This document shows, in pieces, positions 32,363 to 39,939 of a DNA stretch of 62,545 nt. Within the stretch, counting starts at the first letter, position 1; each line of letters begins with the position of its first letter. The notes under the pieces were generated by a model that saw nothing but the letters and a program-made list of their open reading frames with translations, searched no databases and was not told where the DNA came from. The stretch is from assembly GCA_023664345.1 (NCBI GenBank), contig JAMPFQ010000024.1:1-62545 (forward strand), read 5' to 3'. The translations under genes were made by a program, and so were the position numbers. Source of the stretch: Lachnospiraceae bacterium. Lineage in GTDB: Bacteria > Bacillota > Clostridia > Lachnospirales > Lachnospiraceae.

Positions 32363-33184
32363 CTATCTCCCGTTCTCCGTCAAATCGTAGTTGAACCAAA
32401 GCGTTTCCACCCTCTTAAGTCCAAATTCCGCCTGGGTCTCCTTATGCGCTTTATTCCAGCCGGACAGCACCACATTGTACATTTCATTCTCATACCCACT
32501 GATCAGCACTTTTCCAGGGTGGTTCCTTGCCATCTCCAGCAATACAATGTGCTCCGCGTCCGCCATTTCATGCCTGTACAGATAGTTCTTTCTCGTTTCA
32601 TGCAGATATGGCGGATCCAGGTAAACAAAAACGTCCTCTGTGTCATACCGCTGCAAAAGATCCGTTGCAGGGAGATTCTCGATCTGTGCCTGCTTCAGCC
32701 TTTCAGCCGCCCATTCAAGCCTATCCGGCAATTCGATCCAGTGCTTTGTCGTCTGTGGGCTGCTGTCCTGCTGGCTCGAACGGAACCCGTTTTTATAGAC
32801 ATTGGAACAGCCGAACCCCTGCCAGCACTTCACCGCAAACCTGCGGGCAACCTCTATCTCATCCTGTGCCGGTTCAAAGGCACTGTAATATTCCGTCCGT
32901 CCATACGGTGTATACCTTAACCGCCGGATCAGTTCTCCCGGCTCATCCCTCAAAACCTTAAAGAACGTATATACATTGTTATCCAGATCGTTTATTGTTT
33001 CGATCCTCGCTTTTTTCTTGTGGAAGAAAACAGCACCACTGCCGAAAAATGGCTCCAGATAAACCTTATGTTCAGGTATAAAGGACACTATCCAATCCGC
33101 TATGCGGTTCTTCGCTCCCGGATACTTCAATATGGTCTTTATTTCCTGTGTGCCCGAATCGGTCACATCCATACTCTGCCGCAT
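32363..33184 (-). CDS. N6-adenine DNA methyltransferase (Dam/D12 class)
   Basis: 273 residues. Motif X/I region YPGAKNRIADWIV and EPFFGSGAVFF (AdoMet binding, residues 44-54), catalytic DPPY at 190-193, and the D12-class segments NGFRSSQQDSSP and TRKNYLYR fit the Dam alpha family. The target is likely GATC or a related site, but this is inferred. Like the C5 enzyme it has no endonuclease partner. Confidence 0.93.
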   Translation of the reverse strand: MRQSMDVTDSGTQEIKTILKYPGAKNRIADWIVSFIPEHKVYLEPFFGSGAVFFHKKKARIETINDLDNNVYTFFKVLRDEPGELIRRLRYTPYGRTEYYSAFEPAQDEIEVARRFAVKCWQGFGCSNVYKNGFRSSQQDSSPQTTKHWIELPDRLEWAAERLKQAQIENLPATDLLQRYDTEDVFVYLDPPYLHETRKNYLYRHEMADAEHIVLLEMARNHPGKVLISGYENEMYNVVLSGWNKAHKETQAEFGLKRVETLWFNYDLTENGR

Positions 33185-33191
33185 ATCTCCC

Positions 33192-33515
33192 CTACCTTTC
33201 CCACGGTTTCAGTTCCAGCGGGTATTTCTCTTTCAGTTCCCTGCTCCTCTGCACATTGTTCTTTAAGACCAGCTGCGCTTCCTGTGAAATTTCAGGCGGG
33301 ATGGCCGCTGTCTGAAATCTTTCCATGATCCCCTGATATCTCTTGACCTCCTGCCGCAAGGTTTCATCCGTGACAGAAACAATATAGACAGCGCCGCACC
33401 GCCTACAACTGAAATACCTGTATTCCAGATCGCCCACTCGTTTATACCTGGGAGTGATCTTTATATTCCTGCTGCATCCGTCGCACTTTGCAACCTGCCT
33501 TGCTTTCCCCTGCAC
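33192..33515 (-). CDS. Zinc-finger phage protein
   Basis: 107 residues from GTG 33515 (AAGGAGG 7 nt upstream). A zinc ribbon (CDGCSRNIK and CRRCGAVY) at residues 11-50 is followed by a helical region (TLRQEVKRYQGIMERFQ and ELKEKYPLELKPWER). It may bind nucleic acid. It lies between the adenine methyltransferase and the radical SAM gene. Confidence 0.6.
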   Translation of the reverse strand: MQGKARQVAKCDGCSRNIKITPRYKRVGDLEYRYFSCRRCGAVYIVSVTDETLRQEVKRYQGIMERFQTAAIPPEISQEAQLVLKNNVQRSRELKEKYPLELKPWER

Positions 33516-33603
33516 TTCCTTTCCTCCTTTCGTCCTCCGGATCCATGTACCCGATCGGAATGCCATGCCCAGCCTTTCCAGGCCACGCTCCCAGCACCGC
33601 CTT

Positions 33604-34515
33604 TCACAATCCCAGCCCAGGGCGCTTGTTTATATACTCTTTCCAGCTTTCCTTTCTGAACGTGCCACCATATACATATCTGTTAGCAAATTCAAGCTGC
33701 GCCCTGTTCGGGACAATCCCCATGCGCTCATTCCTTTCCGCCTGGGCATACAGCCGTATGCCTTTGTGCTTTTTCAGGGATCCCACGCGGTAGTCCGCAT
33801 CTTCAAGGTCACCCCTCACCAGCACATACACCATGACCCTATAGGGCTTCACTCCGCGTTCCCCAAACAGCCTTATCACCTTGTCAATGTGCGGTATCTG
33901 CCCTATCGTGTCACAGGAAAAACGTATGTACCGGATCCATTCAAGCCTGCACAAGATATCTGCTATCTCAGGCGTCACAAGCCTTGCGTCCATGCCCTGG
34001 TTCATGTCGATCCGATACCCGGAACCTACCAGGCTCCCAAGCTGCCCTATGCCGTACCTGCTGGCCAGGATGTTGTTGTCCATGAGCACCAGCTTATCCG
34101 TGTCGTACCTCACCAGCTGCTGCCACGTCCTATATGGCCTTATGCCGCCCTCTTTCTGCGGGACCAGGCACCACGGGCATCTGTTGGGGCAGCCCCTTGT
34201 GATGTACCCTATCGCATAGTCACACTCAGGGTATATGGAATAATCCGGGTAAGCATCTTCTATCTCCTGCGGGAGAACCGCTTTCAGGTCATACCCGGTC
34301 CCGCCCTTTATGGCATCAGGCGGCAGATCCGGGTTCTCTGCCGTGAAATCGAATATCTTTGAGGAATATACCCGGTCATACTGCTGCCCCTGCTGCCACC
34401 ACTCCACACTGTCACCCTGCATCTTATGGAAAGCCGATATCTTCATGAGGGCATAGTTCGGGAATGTCTTATGCCTGAAATGTTCCCGCTCTGCGTCATG
34501 CAACCCTATCCGCAT
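33604..34515 (-). CDS. Radical SAM enzyme
   Basis: 303 residues. CxxxCxxC at 109-116 (RGCPNRCPWC) binds the 4Fe-4S cluster that cleaves AdoMet; the segment LVLMDNNILASRYGIG and the RFSCDTIGQIPHIDKVI strand pair fit the partial TIM barrel. The N-terminal 95 residues (GLHDAEREHFRHKTFPNYAL, then YDRVYSSKIFDFT) resemble the B12-binding-like domain of MiaB-like and related enzymes. Substrate unknown; the neighbourhood suggests a nucleic-acid modification. Confidence 0.82.
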   Translation of the reverse strand: MRIGLHDAEREHFRHKTFPNYALMKISAFHKMQGDSVEWWQQGQQYDRVYSSKIFDFTAENPDLPPDAIKGGTGYDLKAVLPQEIEDAYPDYSIYPECDYAIGYITRGCPNRCPWCLVPQKEGGIRPYRTWQQLVRYDTDKLVLMDNNILASRYGIGQLGSLVGSGYRIDMNQGMDARLVTPEIADILCRLEWIRYIRFSCDTIGQIPHIDKVIRLFGERGVKPYRVMVYVLVRGDLEDADYRVGSLKKHKGIRLYAQAERNERMGIVPNRAQLEFANRYVYGGTFRKESWKEYINKRPGLGL

Positions 34516-35369
34516 CTATTCCTTTCACCCCGCTGTCCCTTTCCCTCACTTTTAACCCTCCTCAACTTGACGTACACCGCCCAACCGTTAAACTCGTTAT
34601 ATTCCCATTCGATCCTGGACGGCTCATAGCCCGGGAACTGCTCCCGCCAATGCTCCTTATCCTCCGGCACCCTGCTCAGCTCCCTTATCCTCTTGAAGCT
34701 GTACTTGCTGTCGTTCTTCCGTACCACCGGCTTCTTGAGGTTCTGTGAACAGCTGTACCGCTTGCAGCCTTTCCTCCGCTTCTGCATGTAATTACAGCGG
34801 GCCTCTATGCCGTTCTCGTTCGGCTGCAGCCTGTCCGCATTGCAGAACCCCATGCTCACCCTCTCCTTTTTCCCCCTGCCCTTTTTGCTCCACAGGCTTT
34901 CAATGAGATCCCTGTCCAGCCCCCCATTGATGATCAGGTGGTGGTGCACCCTTACGGGCTTTGCCCTTTCATCAGTCCCGCCATCTTCCCCTTCCCCATC
35001 CTCCGTGCTGTATTCAGTGACCGCCATGTACTTCAATTCCAGCCCCTTTTTCCCCATGTGGTACTTGATCCGCCTTATGTAGTTCTCCATGTCATTAAAG
35101 GCCTGTTCCAGCGTGCCAGGCAGGAAATCGTCCGCATAGGTGCAGTCCACGCACAGGTCACCCTTCCCGAAGTTCGTGTTCCCCAGCTGCACGAACCGCC
35201 TCTTGGCATTTTTCTCGTTCAGGTTCTTCTGGGCCTGTGACGATCCCCTGCTCTTTTCCGCCCTGCCCTTTTCCTGGCTGCTGCAGGGGATCACATCCAC
35301 TTCCAGGTAATCCTTTCCACAGTATATCTTTTTCTCCCGCACAAACCTTTTCATGCCTTTTTTCTTCAC
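34506..35369 (-). CDS. HUH endonuclease: rolling-circle replication initiator (Rep)
   Basis: 287 residues from GTG 35369 (GGAGG 10 nt upstream); an ATG at 35402 is a longer alternative without a ribosome site. The metal-binding HUH motif is VRVHHHLIING (about residues 140-149), and the catalytic tyrosine is probably in NYMQKRRK (about 194), followed by SCSQNLKKP as in many plasmid Reps. It nicks one strand and stays bound at the 5-prime end to start rolling-circle replication. P2 gpA works this way but is much larger. It overlaps the radical SAM gene by 10 nt. Confidence 0.78.
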   Translation of the reverse strand: MKKKGMKRFVREKKIYCGKDYLEVDVIPCSSQEKGRAEKSRGSSQAQKNLNEKNAKRRFVQLGNTNFGKGDLCVDCTYADDFLPGTLEQAFNDMENYIRRIKYHMGKKGLELKYMAVTEYSTEDGEGEDGGTDERAKPVRVHHHLIINGGLDRDLIESLWSKKGRGKKERVSMGFCNADRLQPNENGIEARCNYMQKRRKGCKRYSCSQNLKKPVVRKNDSKYSFKRIRELSRVPEDKEHWREQFPGYEPSRIEWEYNEFNGWAVYVKLRRVKSEGKGQRGERNRCG

Positions 35370-35530
35370 TGTACCATTTCCTCCATACATTCCTTTTCCC
35401 ATGCATGGGGAAGAACATCTGTTCTATCAGCTGTGATCCTGCCCTTTCGTCACAGTGTTAATACCCCATACAAGGTCCCGAACGCACCCGTCCGGCACGC
35501 CCTTTTCAGCCAGTCCATCGAACTGATGTA

Positions 35531-35588
35531 TTGACTTTCCTTATGGCCCATGGTACAATATATATAGGTTGGATCCACTGTACCATGG
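35531..35588 (+). promoter_or_regulatory. Plus-strand promoter with 10-bp inverted repeat (rep leader)
   Basis: TTGACT (35531-35536), 17 bp, TACAAT (35554-35559). CCATGGTACA (35548-35557) overlaps the -10 box and its exact inverse TGTACCATGG lies at 35579-35588, three helical turns away. A dimeric repressor could switch this promoter off. Confidence 0.7.
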
Positions 35589-35642
35589 ATCACGGAAGAA
35601 AGCATTCCGAGGTATGCCACTACCCGGAAAGGCTTTCTTTTT
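35566..35642 (+). ncRNA. Small plus-strand RNA, candidate antisense regulator of rep
   Basis: Predicted transcript of about 75 nt ending at a terminator with outer stem AAGAAAGC/GCTTTCTT (35596-35639), inner stem TTCCG-GGT/ACC-CGGAA and a T5 tail. It contains CACTGTACCAT (35576-35586), which is an exact repeat of 35367-35377, the plus-strand complement of the rep GTG start and spacer. It could therefore pair with rep mRNA over its start codon, as well as being cis-antisense to the long minus-strand transcript. Confidence 0.6.
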
Positions 35643-36258
35643 GTATTGCAGTTGCCAAGGTGCAATCCACGAACCCACCGCAGGCCCCGCACCTTGTCGT
35701 AAAGACAAGCCCGTGCACAAGCCTGCCGCATTCACGGCATTGCAGCCTCCAGTATGGGTAAGGCCCGTGCTGCACATTTATGGCGGGGACATATGGCAGG
35801 CGGCCATCCCCCGAATCCTCGCGGATCCTTTCCATATCCTCCATAAAAGAGCCATCATCAAAGACATTCCCGATCACTTTCAGGCGGTTCCCCTGCGCCT
35901 GCCCCATGACCTCCCCGGTCATGAAATCCACTACCTCCAGTTCCCCGCTGCTGCCGATCATCGCCACGCAATAGGAACAGGCCACTTTCCCCTCCTCATC
36001 CAGGTGCATGAACCGCACGAGATCGTTCTCAAAGATCGGATCTCCTGACAGATCCTCCGCACCGGATCCCCTGCACAGCGTTTCTATGTCGATCTCGTAC
36101 ACGTTCGCCCCCGGATATCCGCCCCTGTCTATGTAATGCCCTTTCGGCCTGTACTCGCTGCTCCCCGGCTTCCTGGGCGGCTCCGTGGTGTATCTCCCCT
36201 CCACCCATATGGGGAAAGGCGCCCCTTTCCTTACCCGTGTTTTAGCCCTGTACCTCAT
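35620..36258 (-). CDS. YopX-like protein with C-terminal zinc ribbon
   Basis: About 212 residues from ATG 36258. The central part (PIFENDLVRFMHLDEEGKVA, LKVIGNVFDDGSFMEDMERI) follows the YopX fold; the C-terminus adds CRECGRLVHG and CGACGGFVDC, two CxxC pairs forming a zinc ribbon. It overlaps the preceding YopX-like gene by 4 nt. Its last codons overlap the terminator of the plus-strand RNA. Function unknown. Confidence 0.7.
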   Translation of the reverse strand: MRYRAKTRVRKGAPFPIWVEGRYTTEPPRKPGSSEYRPKGHYIDRGGYPGANVYEIDIETLCRGSGAEDLSGDPIFENDLVRFMHLDEEGKVACSYCVAMIGSSGELEVVDFMTGEVMGQAQGNRLKVIGNVFDDGSFMEDMERIREDSGDGRLPYVPAINVQHGPYPYWRLQCRECGRLVHGLVFTTRCGACGGFVDCTLATAIQKESLSG

Positions 36259-36713
36259 GAACCCCCGCCCCCTCTCACAAGCAGCCCAGGGTTCTGGTGC
36301 ACGTTCCCGATGATCTCCATCTTCCCCGTGTCGCACCGCCCCTTTTGATCCACGCAGGGCAGCAGGACGGCCCCGTTCTCAAGCCAGATGAACGCATACG
36401 TGTTCAGCCTCACCATGTTCCTCCCTGCCGCCGTGAAGCCTTTCGGCGGCACCATTTCCCGGTCCAGGATCATCTTTGCGACTTCAAACAGCCTTGCCTC
36501 CCCTCCCGGAAGGACCAGCCTTGTGATGTCCCCCGTGTATATGCCGTTCCCTTTCCTGTCGGTGTATCCCGTGTATTCTCCCAGCGTCCCTGGCATGATC
36601 TCCTGAAAATCCCCGTCCGGGGTCCCGATCTCCGCGACCTCTTCCGACTGGAAGCCATAGGACGGCATGCCATAGACCATCTCCCCTTTTTCTGTCAAGC
36701 CTCTATATCTCAT
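36255..36713 (-). CDS. YopX family protein
   Basis: 152 residues from ATG 36713 (GAGG 8 nt upstream). Pattern: MRYRGLTEKGEMVYGMPSYG, LGEYTGYTDRKGNGIYTGDI and KMEIIGNVHQNPGLLV, close to the other YopX proteins of this prophage. It lies 16 nt downstream of the PAPS-reductase-like gene. Function unknown. Confidence 0.8.
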   Translation of the reverse strand: MRYRGLTEKGEMVYGMPSYGFQSEEVAEIGTPDGDFQEIMPGTLGEYTGYTDRKGNGIYTGDITRLVLPGGEARLFEVAKMILDREMVPPKGFTAAGRNMVRLNTYAFIWLENGAVLLPCVDQKGRCDTGKMEIIGNVHQNPGLLVRGGGGS

Positions 36714-36729
36714 TTCTCTTTCCTCTTTT

Positions 36730-37602
36730 TCACCAATCTTCATCTCCATAAATATCCTGCAGCGATATCTGCTGGGCATCCATTTCTTTTTCTTCCATCC
36801 ACCTTGAAAATACTTTTTCAGGCGTGCTCAGTCCTTCCCTTACTTCCAGGCCGGCTTTCTCCCGTTCTTCGATCATTCTTTCAAATGCCTTTATGTATGC
36901 CCTCTTATATGTGGGAAAGACTTCAAACTCATGCCATCTCTTTTTCCCAGCCATGGGGCAGCCGATACAGCCCACACGGTCAAACCCGCATCCATAAAGG
37001 GGGTTGACATCTATATGCTCACTTTCAATAAAATCCCATATATCATGATCCTCCCAATCCACAATGGGATTTGTTATCGTTCTCGCCTTTACCGCGCAAC
37101 GCTCCATCAGCCTGCGCCTATCATCATTGTCATTGTTCAGGATGATCTTTTTGTCCTTGTCCCTATGTATGGTTTCATAGATCCCCCTGCTGTTTTTCCT
37201 CCTGCTGCTCTCTGCCCACCTTACGCCAGTCAGGACGTGCCTTTCCCTCCCGAACCCCTCTTTCAGGTACGCACAGCAATACCTGATGAGCCTGGTGGGA
37301 GGGATCTTCTTGTGCGGGATCAACTGCCACATCGTCAGCTTTGGCATGCTCAAAATGCAATGTATCCCCTTGCCCTCCAGTTCCCTGAACTGCTCCCTCA
37401 CATGGTAGACGGTCTGCGGTGCGTCTGCCGTTGTATGGCTGTGCTGCGCTTCAAAAGGGACTCCCGAACGCCTTACAAGTTCGAGCAGGACATCACTGTC
37501 CTTTCCCCCTGATATGGTGACTGCCAACGGCCTGTCATAAAATACAATGGACATCTCACATGCCGCCCTTATCCGTTCTATCGCCATATGCTCCTTATCC
37601 AT
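36730..37602 (-). CDS. PAPS-reductase/PP-loop ATPase family protein
   Basis: 290 residues. The PP-loop is SGGKDSDVLLEL (residues 31-42); the central TTADAPQTVYHVREQF and C-terminal GCGFDRVGCIGCPMAGKKRW with a CxxC pair match the phage type of phosphoadenosine phosphosulfate reductase family. Such phage proteins are common; some relatives (DndC) feed DNA phosphorothioation, but no Dnd partners are visible here. The real substrate is unknown. Confidence 0.82.
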   Translation of the reverse strand: MDKEHMAIERIRAACEMSIVFYDRPLAVTISGGKDSDVLLELVRRSGVPFEAQHSHTTADAPQTVYHVREQFRELEGKGIHCILSMPKLTMWQLIPHKKIPPTRLIRYCCAYLKEGFGRERHVLTGVRWAESSRRKNSRGIYETIHRDKDKKIILNNDNDDRRRLMERCAVKARTITNPIVDWEDHDIWDFIESEHIDVNPLYGCGFDRVGCIGCPMAGKKRWHEFEVFPTYKRAYIKAFERMIEEREKAGLEVREGLSTPEKVFSRWMEEKEMDAQQISLQDIYGDEDW

Positions 37603-37625
37603 CCGTCCTTATCCCCTCCGCCCTT

Positions 37626-37778
37626 CTAGCCTGCTGCCGCCTGCTGCGGCTCCCCCGGTGCTTCCCGCTCCTCTGCCCGCTCCACTTCCAGGAGGGTGAC
37701 CTTCGCGCCCTCTTCCCGCTGCGTAATGATCCGCGCTATCGCCTCAAACACCCGGTCCACGTTTACTGTTTTTGCCAT
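37626..37778 (-). CDS. Small phage protein, 50 aa
   Basis: ATG 37778 with AAAGGGGG upstream. The reading is MAKTVNVDRVFEAIARIITQ then REEGAKVTLLEVERAEEREA and an Ala/Gln tail. It starts 14 nt after its neighbour and ends 23 nt before the PAPS-reductase-like gene. It is too short for the usual ORF cut-off but well placed. Function unknown. Confidence 0.5.
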   Translation of the reverse strand: MAKTVNVDRVFEAIARIITQREEGAKVTLLEVERAEEREAPGEPQQAAAG

Positions 37779-37792
37779 ATGCCGCCCCCTTT

Positions 37793-37957
37793 TTATACCA
37801 GCTGGCTTTCCGCCTGCTCCTGGCCTGCGAGGTTCACGCCCACCATGATGTACTTAATGTCACGGCGCTTATCTTTCGGCATGGTCCTGAGCAGTTCGAT
37901 GAATTCCCTTGTTTCCTGCTTCTCCGCTTCCATCTCCAGCGATCTCTCTTCCGGCAT
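37793..37957 (-). CDS. Small phage protein, 54 aa
   Basis: 54 residues from ATG 37957 (AAAGGAG 9 nt upstream). A helical protein (EEKQ-rich; TREFIELLRTMPKDKRRDIK) with a C-terminal YIMVGVNLAGQEQAE. Its upstream region contains the divergent plus-strand promoter at 37994, so the two are read away from each other. Unknown function; similar short proteins with RTMPKDKR-type ends occur in Clostridia phages. Confidence 0.55.
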   Translation of the reverse strand: MPEERSLEMEAEKQETREFIELLRTMPKDKRRDIKYIMVGVNLAGQEQAESQLV

Positions 37958-37993
37958 TGTTTTTCTCTCCTTTCCTTTTTGCCCCGCCTGTCC

Positions 37994-38030
37994 TATAATG
38001 GATCCACGGTACTGCAATACCGAATCCATT
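37994..38030 (+). promoter_or_regulatory. Plus-strand promoter and hairpin leader of a small gene
   Basis: TATAAT at 37994-37999 (poor -35). Directly after it a long interrupted palindrome, AATGGAT (37997-38003) with ATCCATT (38024-38030) and inner CGGTA/TACCG. It shares TGGATCCAC-GTAC with the start of the small RNA at 35.57 kb. It may be an operator or an RNA hairpin. Confidence 0.6.
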
Positions 38031-38051
38031 ACAGAAAGCGGGGTGTAACTT

Positions 38052-38255
38052 ATGAAACACTATCATGTAGACTTACGTTCCTTTTCCCTGGAAGAACGGG
38101 AAGCACTTTACAGCCTTATGGACGGCTTCTCTTTCATGTGCAACCCTTATGTGGATCGGGAACACATAGGCATTTATGATGTATTTTGGGATTCTCCCGG
38201 ACCTATTGAAAACATTCTGAAAATCCCCCCTGAGTACATCATTCTTCAATCTTGA
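38052..38255 (+). CDS. Small plus-strand phage protein, possible moron
   Basis: 67 residues starting MKHYHVDLRSFSLEEREALY and ending LKIPPEYIILQS, with a GGGGTG site 6 nt before the ATG. It runs against the early genes and has its own promoter, so it may be made in the lysogen. It converges with the next gene (17-nt overlap of stop ends). It is not a known family to me; an anti-defence or superinfection role is a guess. Confidence 0.55.
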   Translation: MKHYHVDLRSFSLEEREALYSLMDGFSFMCNPYVDREHIGIYDVFWDSPGPIENILKIPPEYIILQS

Positions 38256-38430
38256 AATACCGAAATGCCGTTGTTGCCTTTTGCGGGTCGTATTCCATGA
38301 CGGCCCGCATTTTTTCACCCAATTTCAGCGGCATGGACAACCGCTGCAGGGCTGTGAAGCATTTTTCAAAATCTACTGTACGCATATGGATTTCTTTCAC
38401 AAGCGTTTCCTGTGCCTGCTGCCCCTCCAT
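38239..38430 (-). CDS. Small phage protein, 63 aa
   Basis: 63 residues with helices (FEKCFTALQRLSMPLKLGEK, MRAVMEYDPQKATTAFRYFK). It overlaps tail-to-tail with the plus-strand minigene at 38052-38255. It is 17 nt before the next minus-strand gene. Unknown function. Confidence 0.5.
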   Translation of the reverse strand: MEGQQAQETLVKEIHMRTVDFEKCFTALQRLSMPLKLGEKMRAVMEYDPQKATTAFRYFKIEE

Positions 38431-38447
38431 TCAATCACCCCGCTTTC

Positions 38448-39002
38448 CTACAGATACGCCGCCTTTGGCTCCCTCAATCCGTCCTTGTCCCTGACAAATG
38501 CTTGTCGGCTGTCCAGTTCGTCAATGGTCCCTTTTACCGCTTCCCATGCCCCGCAAAGGTCCAGATATCGGAATATCAGGTTGCAGACCGTTGGAACGAT
38601 CCACAAAAGGTCTTTCTTTGAAAGCCGCTCCAACATCCGCAACCGCTTTTCTTTTTCGCTCTCCTCGTCCTCGTAATTACTTTCCCTGTGGAAAAGTGTT
38701 GAAACATCGGTTTCTGTCAGTGTCAAGGCAACCGTGTTGAACCAGAAAGCCGCTGTTTCCGTTTCCTCGTCTTCCTCTGCGAACTTTCGCATTTTCCACG
38801 GGATCTCATGGAAATAGATCTCACTCTTGATGCTGTCGATATCACACCACAGGTCCCCTGCCGCATCTGCCATCTCTGTCAGGAGTTCGTCATAATATCC
38901 GGCATATTCACTGTTCCCGAAACATCTGTTTGCACTTCCCTCTATGATCTCATCGACCATTTCAGTGATCGACCACCAATCCAATCGCTTATATAGTCCC
39001 AC
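38448..39002 (-). CDS. Phage protein of unknown function, helical and acidic
   Basis: 184 residues from GTG 39002 (GGGAGG 9 nt upstream). Mostly helical and acidic (KRLDWWSITEMVDEIIEGSA, ADAAGDLWCDIDSIKSEIYF, FHRESNYEDEESEKEKRLRM). No enzymatic motif is visible. The much longer open frame upstream is read-through without a ribosome site. Unknown function. Confidence 0.55.
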   Translation of the reverse strand: MGLYKRLDWWSITEMVDEIIEGSANRCFGNSEYAGYYDELLTEMADAAGDLWCDIDSIKSEIYFHEIPWKMRKFAEEDEETETAAFWFNTVALTLTETDVSTLFHRESNYEDEESEKEKRLRMLERLSKKDLLWIVPTVCNLIFRYLDLCGAWEAVKGTIDELDSRQAFVRDKDGLREPKAAYL

Positions 39003-39114
39003 GCCCTGCCACCTCCCAACTTGCCACTGGCTGCCGTCCTGCTGCCACCGTTGCCAGTTTTGCCTGCCCCGCCTTTCCGAATTCTTGGTTCTGTTTTTCA
39101 GCGTCCTTTGTCTC

Positions 39115-39148
39115 TGGTATAATCGTTTCATCAGCCCTGCATGGCTGA
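39115..39148 (+). promoter_or_regulatory. Plus-strand promoter and operator of a cysteine minigene
   Basis: Extended -10 TG-G-TATAAT (TATAAT 39118-39123) followed by the palindrome TCAGCC-ctgcat-GGCTGA (39131-39148). Same plan as 37994-38030: a -10 box then a palindrome then a ribosome site. Confidence 0.65.
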
Positions 39149-39177
39149 AATATATAAACAAAGGAGATGTCATTACA

Positions 39178-39297
39178 ATGGAATTCCAAAAGCAGTTCTG
39201 CCCACTTATGAGTACCGCAGCAAAAAAGTTTCATTGTGGGAAATGCGGTTCTGCGACCACCTATTGGAAGAAAGTCCAGGCTGCAATTGGACATTAG
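39178..39297 (+). CDS. Cysteine minigene, 39 aa
   Basis: Thirty-nine residues (MEFQKQFCPLMSTAAKKFH then CGKCGSATTYWKKVQ), ATG with AAAGGAG 10 nt upstream. A CxxC pair suggests half a zinc ribbon, like the domains in the adjacent convergent gene. It runs opposite to the early genes and ends 4 nt inside the zinc-ribbon gene. Confidence 0.55.
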   Translation: MEFQKQFCPLMSTAAKKFHCGKCGSATTYWKKVQAAIGH

Positions 39298-39704
39298 TTT
39301 CTTCTCGCCAGTGCCAGTTTTTTGGCACTGGCTATTTCTGCGCCACAATTCACGCAATAGTCATCAGCAAAACCAGCAAGCCTGCTTTCCTCGCACAACG
39401 CCGCTCCGCATGACTGGCAGGTAAAAAAATGTGTTTTCTCTCCACCGATCGCCCGCCCGCATGAGGGGCATGCATAAAATTCCTTGAATACTGCATTTTT
39501 TCCCGCCAGCGCCATTTTTTTTGCACTGGCTATTTCCGTGCCACAATTCCCGCAATGTTTATCACCAAAACCAGCAAGCCTGCTTTCCTCACACAATGCT
39601 TTCCCGCATGACTGGCAGGTAAAAAAAGTTTTTTTCTCCCCACCGATTGCCCTCCCGCATGAGGGGCATGTATGAAATTCCTTGAAAACTGTATTGTCTC
39701 CCAT
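39294..39704 (-). CDS. Double zinc-ribbon protein with internal tandem duplication
   Basis: 136 residues from ATG 39704 (GAGGTGAGG upstream). Two nearly identical units of about 66 residues: each has CPSCGRAIGGEK, FFTCQSCG, LCEESRLAGF and C-NCG.EIASAKK, so six cysteines each. The DNA copies are also alike, showing recent duplication. A zinc-ribbon adaptor or a DNA/RNA-binding protein is likely; the exact job is unknown. Confidence 0.65.
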   Translation of the reverse strand: MGDNTVFKEFHTCPSCGRAIGGEKKTFFTCQSCGKALCEESRLAGFGDKHCGNCGTEIASAKKMALAGKNAVFKEFYACPSCGRAIGGEKTHFFTCQSCGAALCEESRLAGFADDYCVNCGAEIASAKKLALARRN

Positions 39705-39729
39705 CTTCCTCACCTCTTTCCTACTTCTC

Positions 39730-39903
39730 TTATACAGCCGCTGCTGCCAGCTTCGCCTGGTCAATTTTCTGTCTGTCAGACAGGGCCGTCATATAAGTCC
39801 TGGCAAGCACTACTGAATTTTCATCCAGTGATTCAAGAAGCCTTGCCACCTCTTCCGTGTCGGAAGAAAGCATTGTTTTCCTGGTTTCTTCCACGTCTTT
39901 CAT
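39730..39903 (-). CDS. First gene of the early operon, 57-aa helical protein
   Basis: 57 residues (MKDVEETRKTMLSSDTEEVA then RLLESLDENSVVLARTYMTA, ending in an Ala tail), AAAGGAGG 8 nt before the ATG. It is the first gene after the rightward-repressed early promoter at 39954-39982. Proteins in this position often act as Cro-like or antirepressor factors, but no helix-turn-helix is evident. Confidence 0.6.
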   Translation of the reverse strand: MKDVEETRKTMLSSDTEEVARLLESLDENSVVLARTYMTALSDRQKIDQAKLAAAAV

Positions 39904-39939
39904 ATGGTCTTCCTCCTTTCTGTTTTTGCCGTGTTTTTC

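Noticed and set aside
35450..35731. Minus-strand 93-codon frame upstream of rep
   Set aside because: It runs through the small-RNA promoter, inverted repeat and terminator, has no ribosome site and an unnatural composition.
36730..37602. DndC-type DNA phosphorothioation protein
   Set aside because: The PP-loop family match is real but no dndA, dndD, dndE or SspB-like genes are near; the common phage PAPS-reductase family is the safer call.
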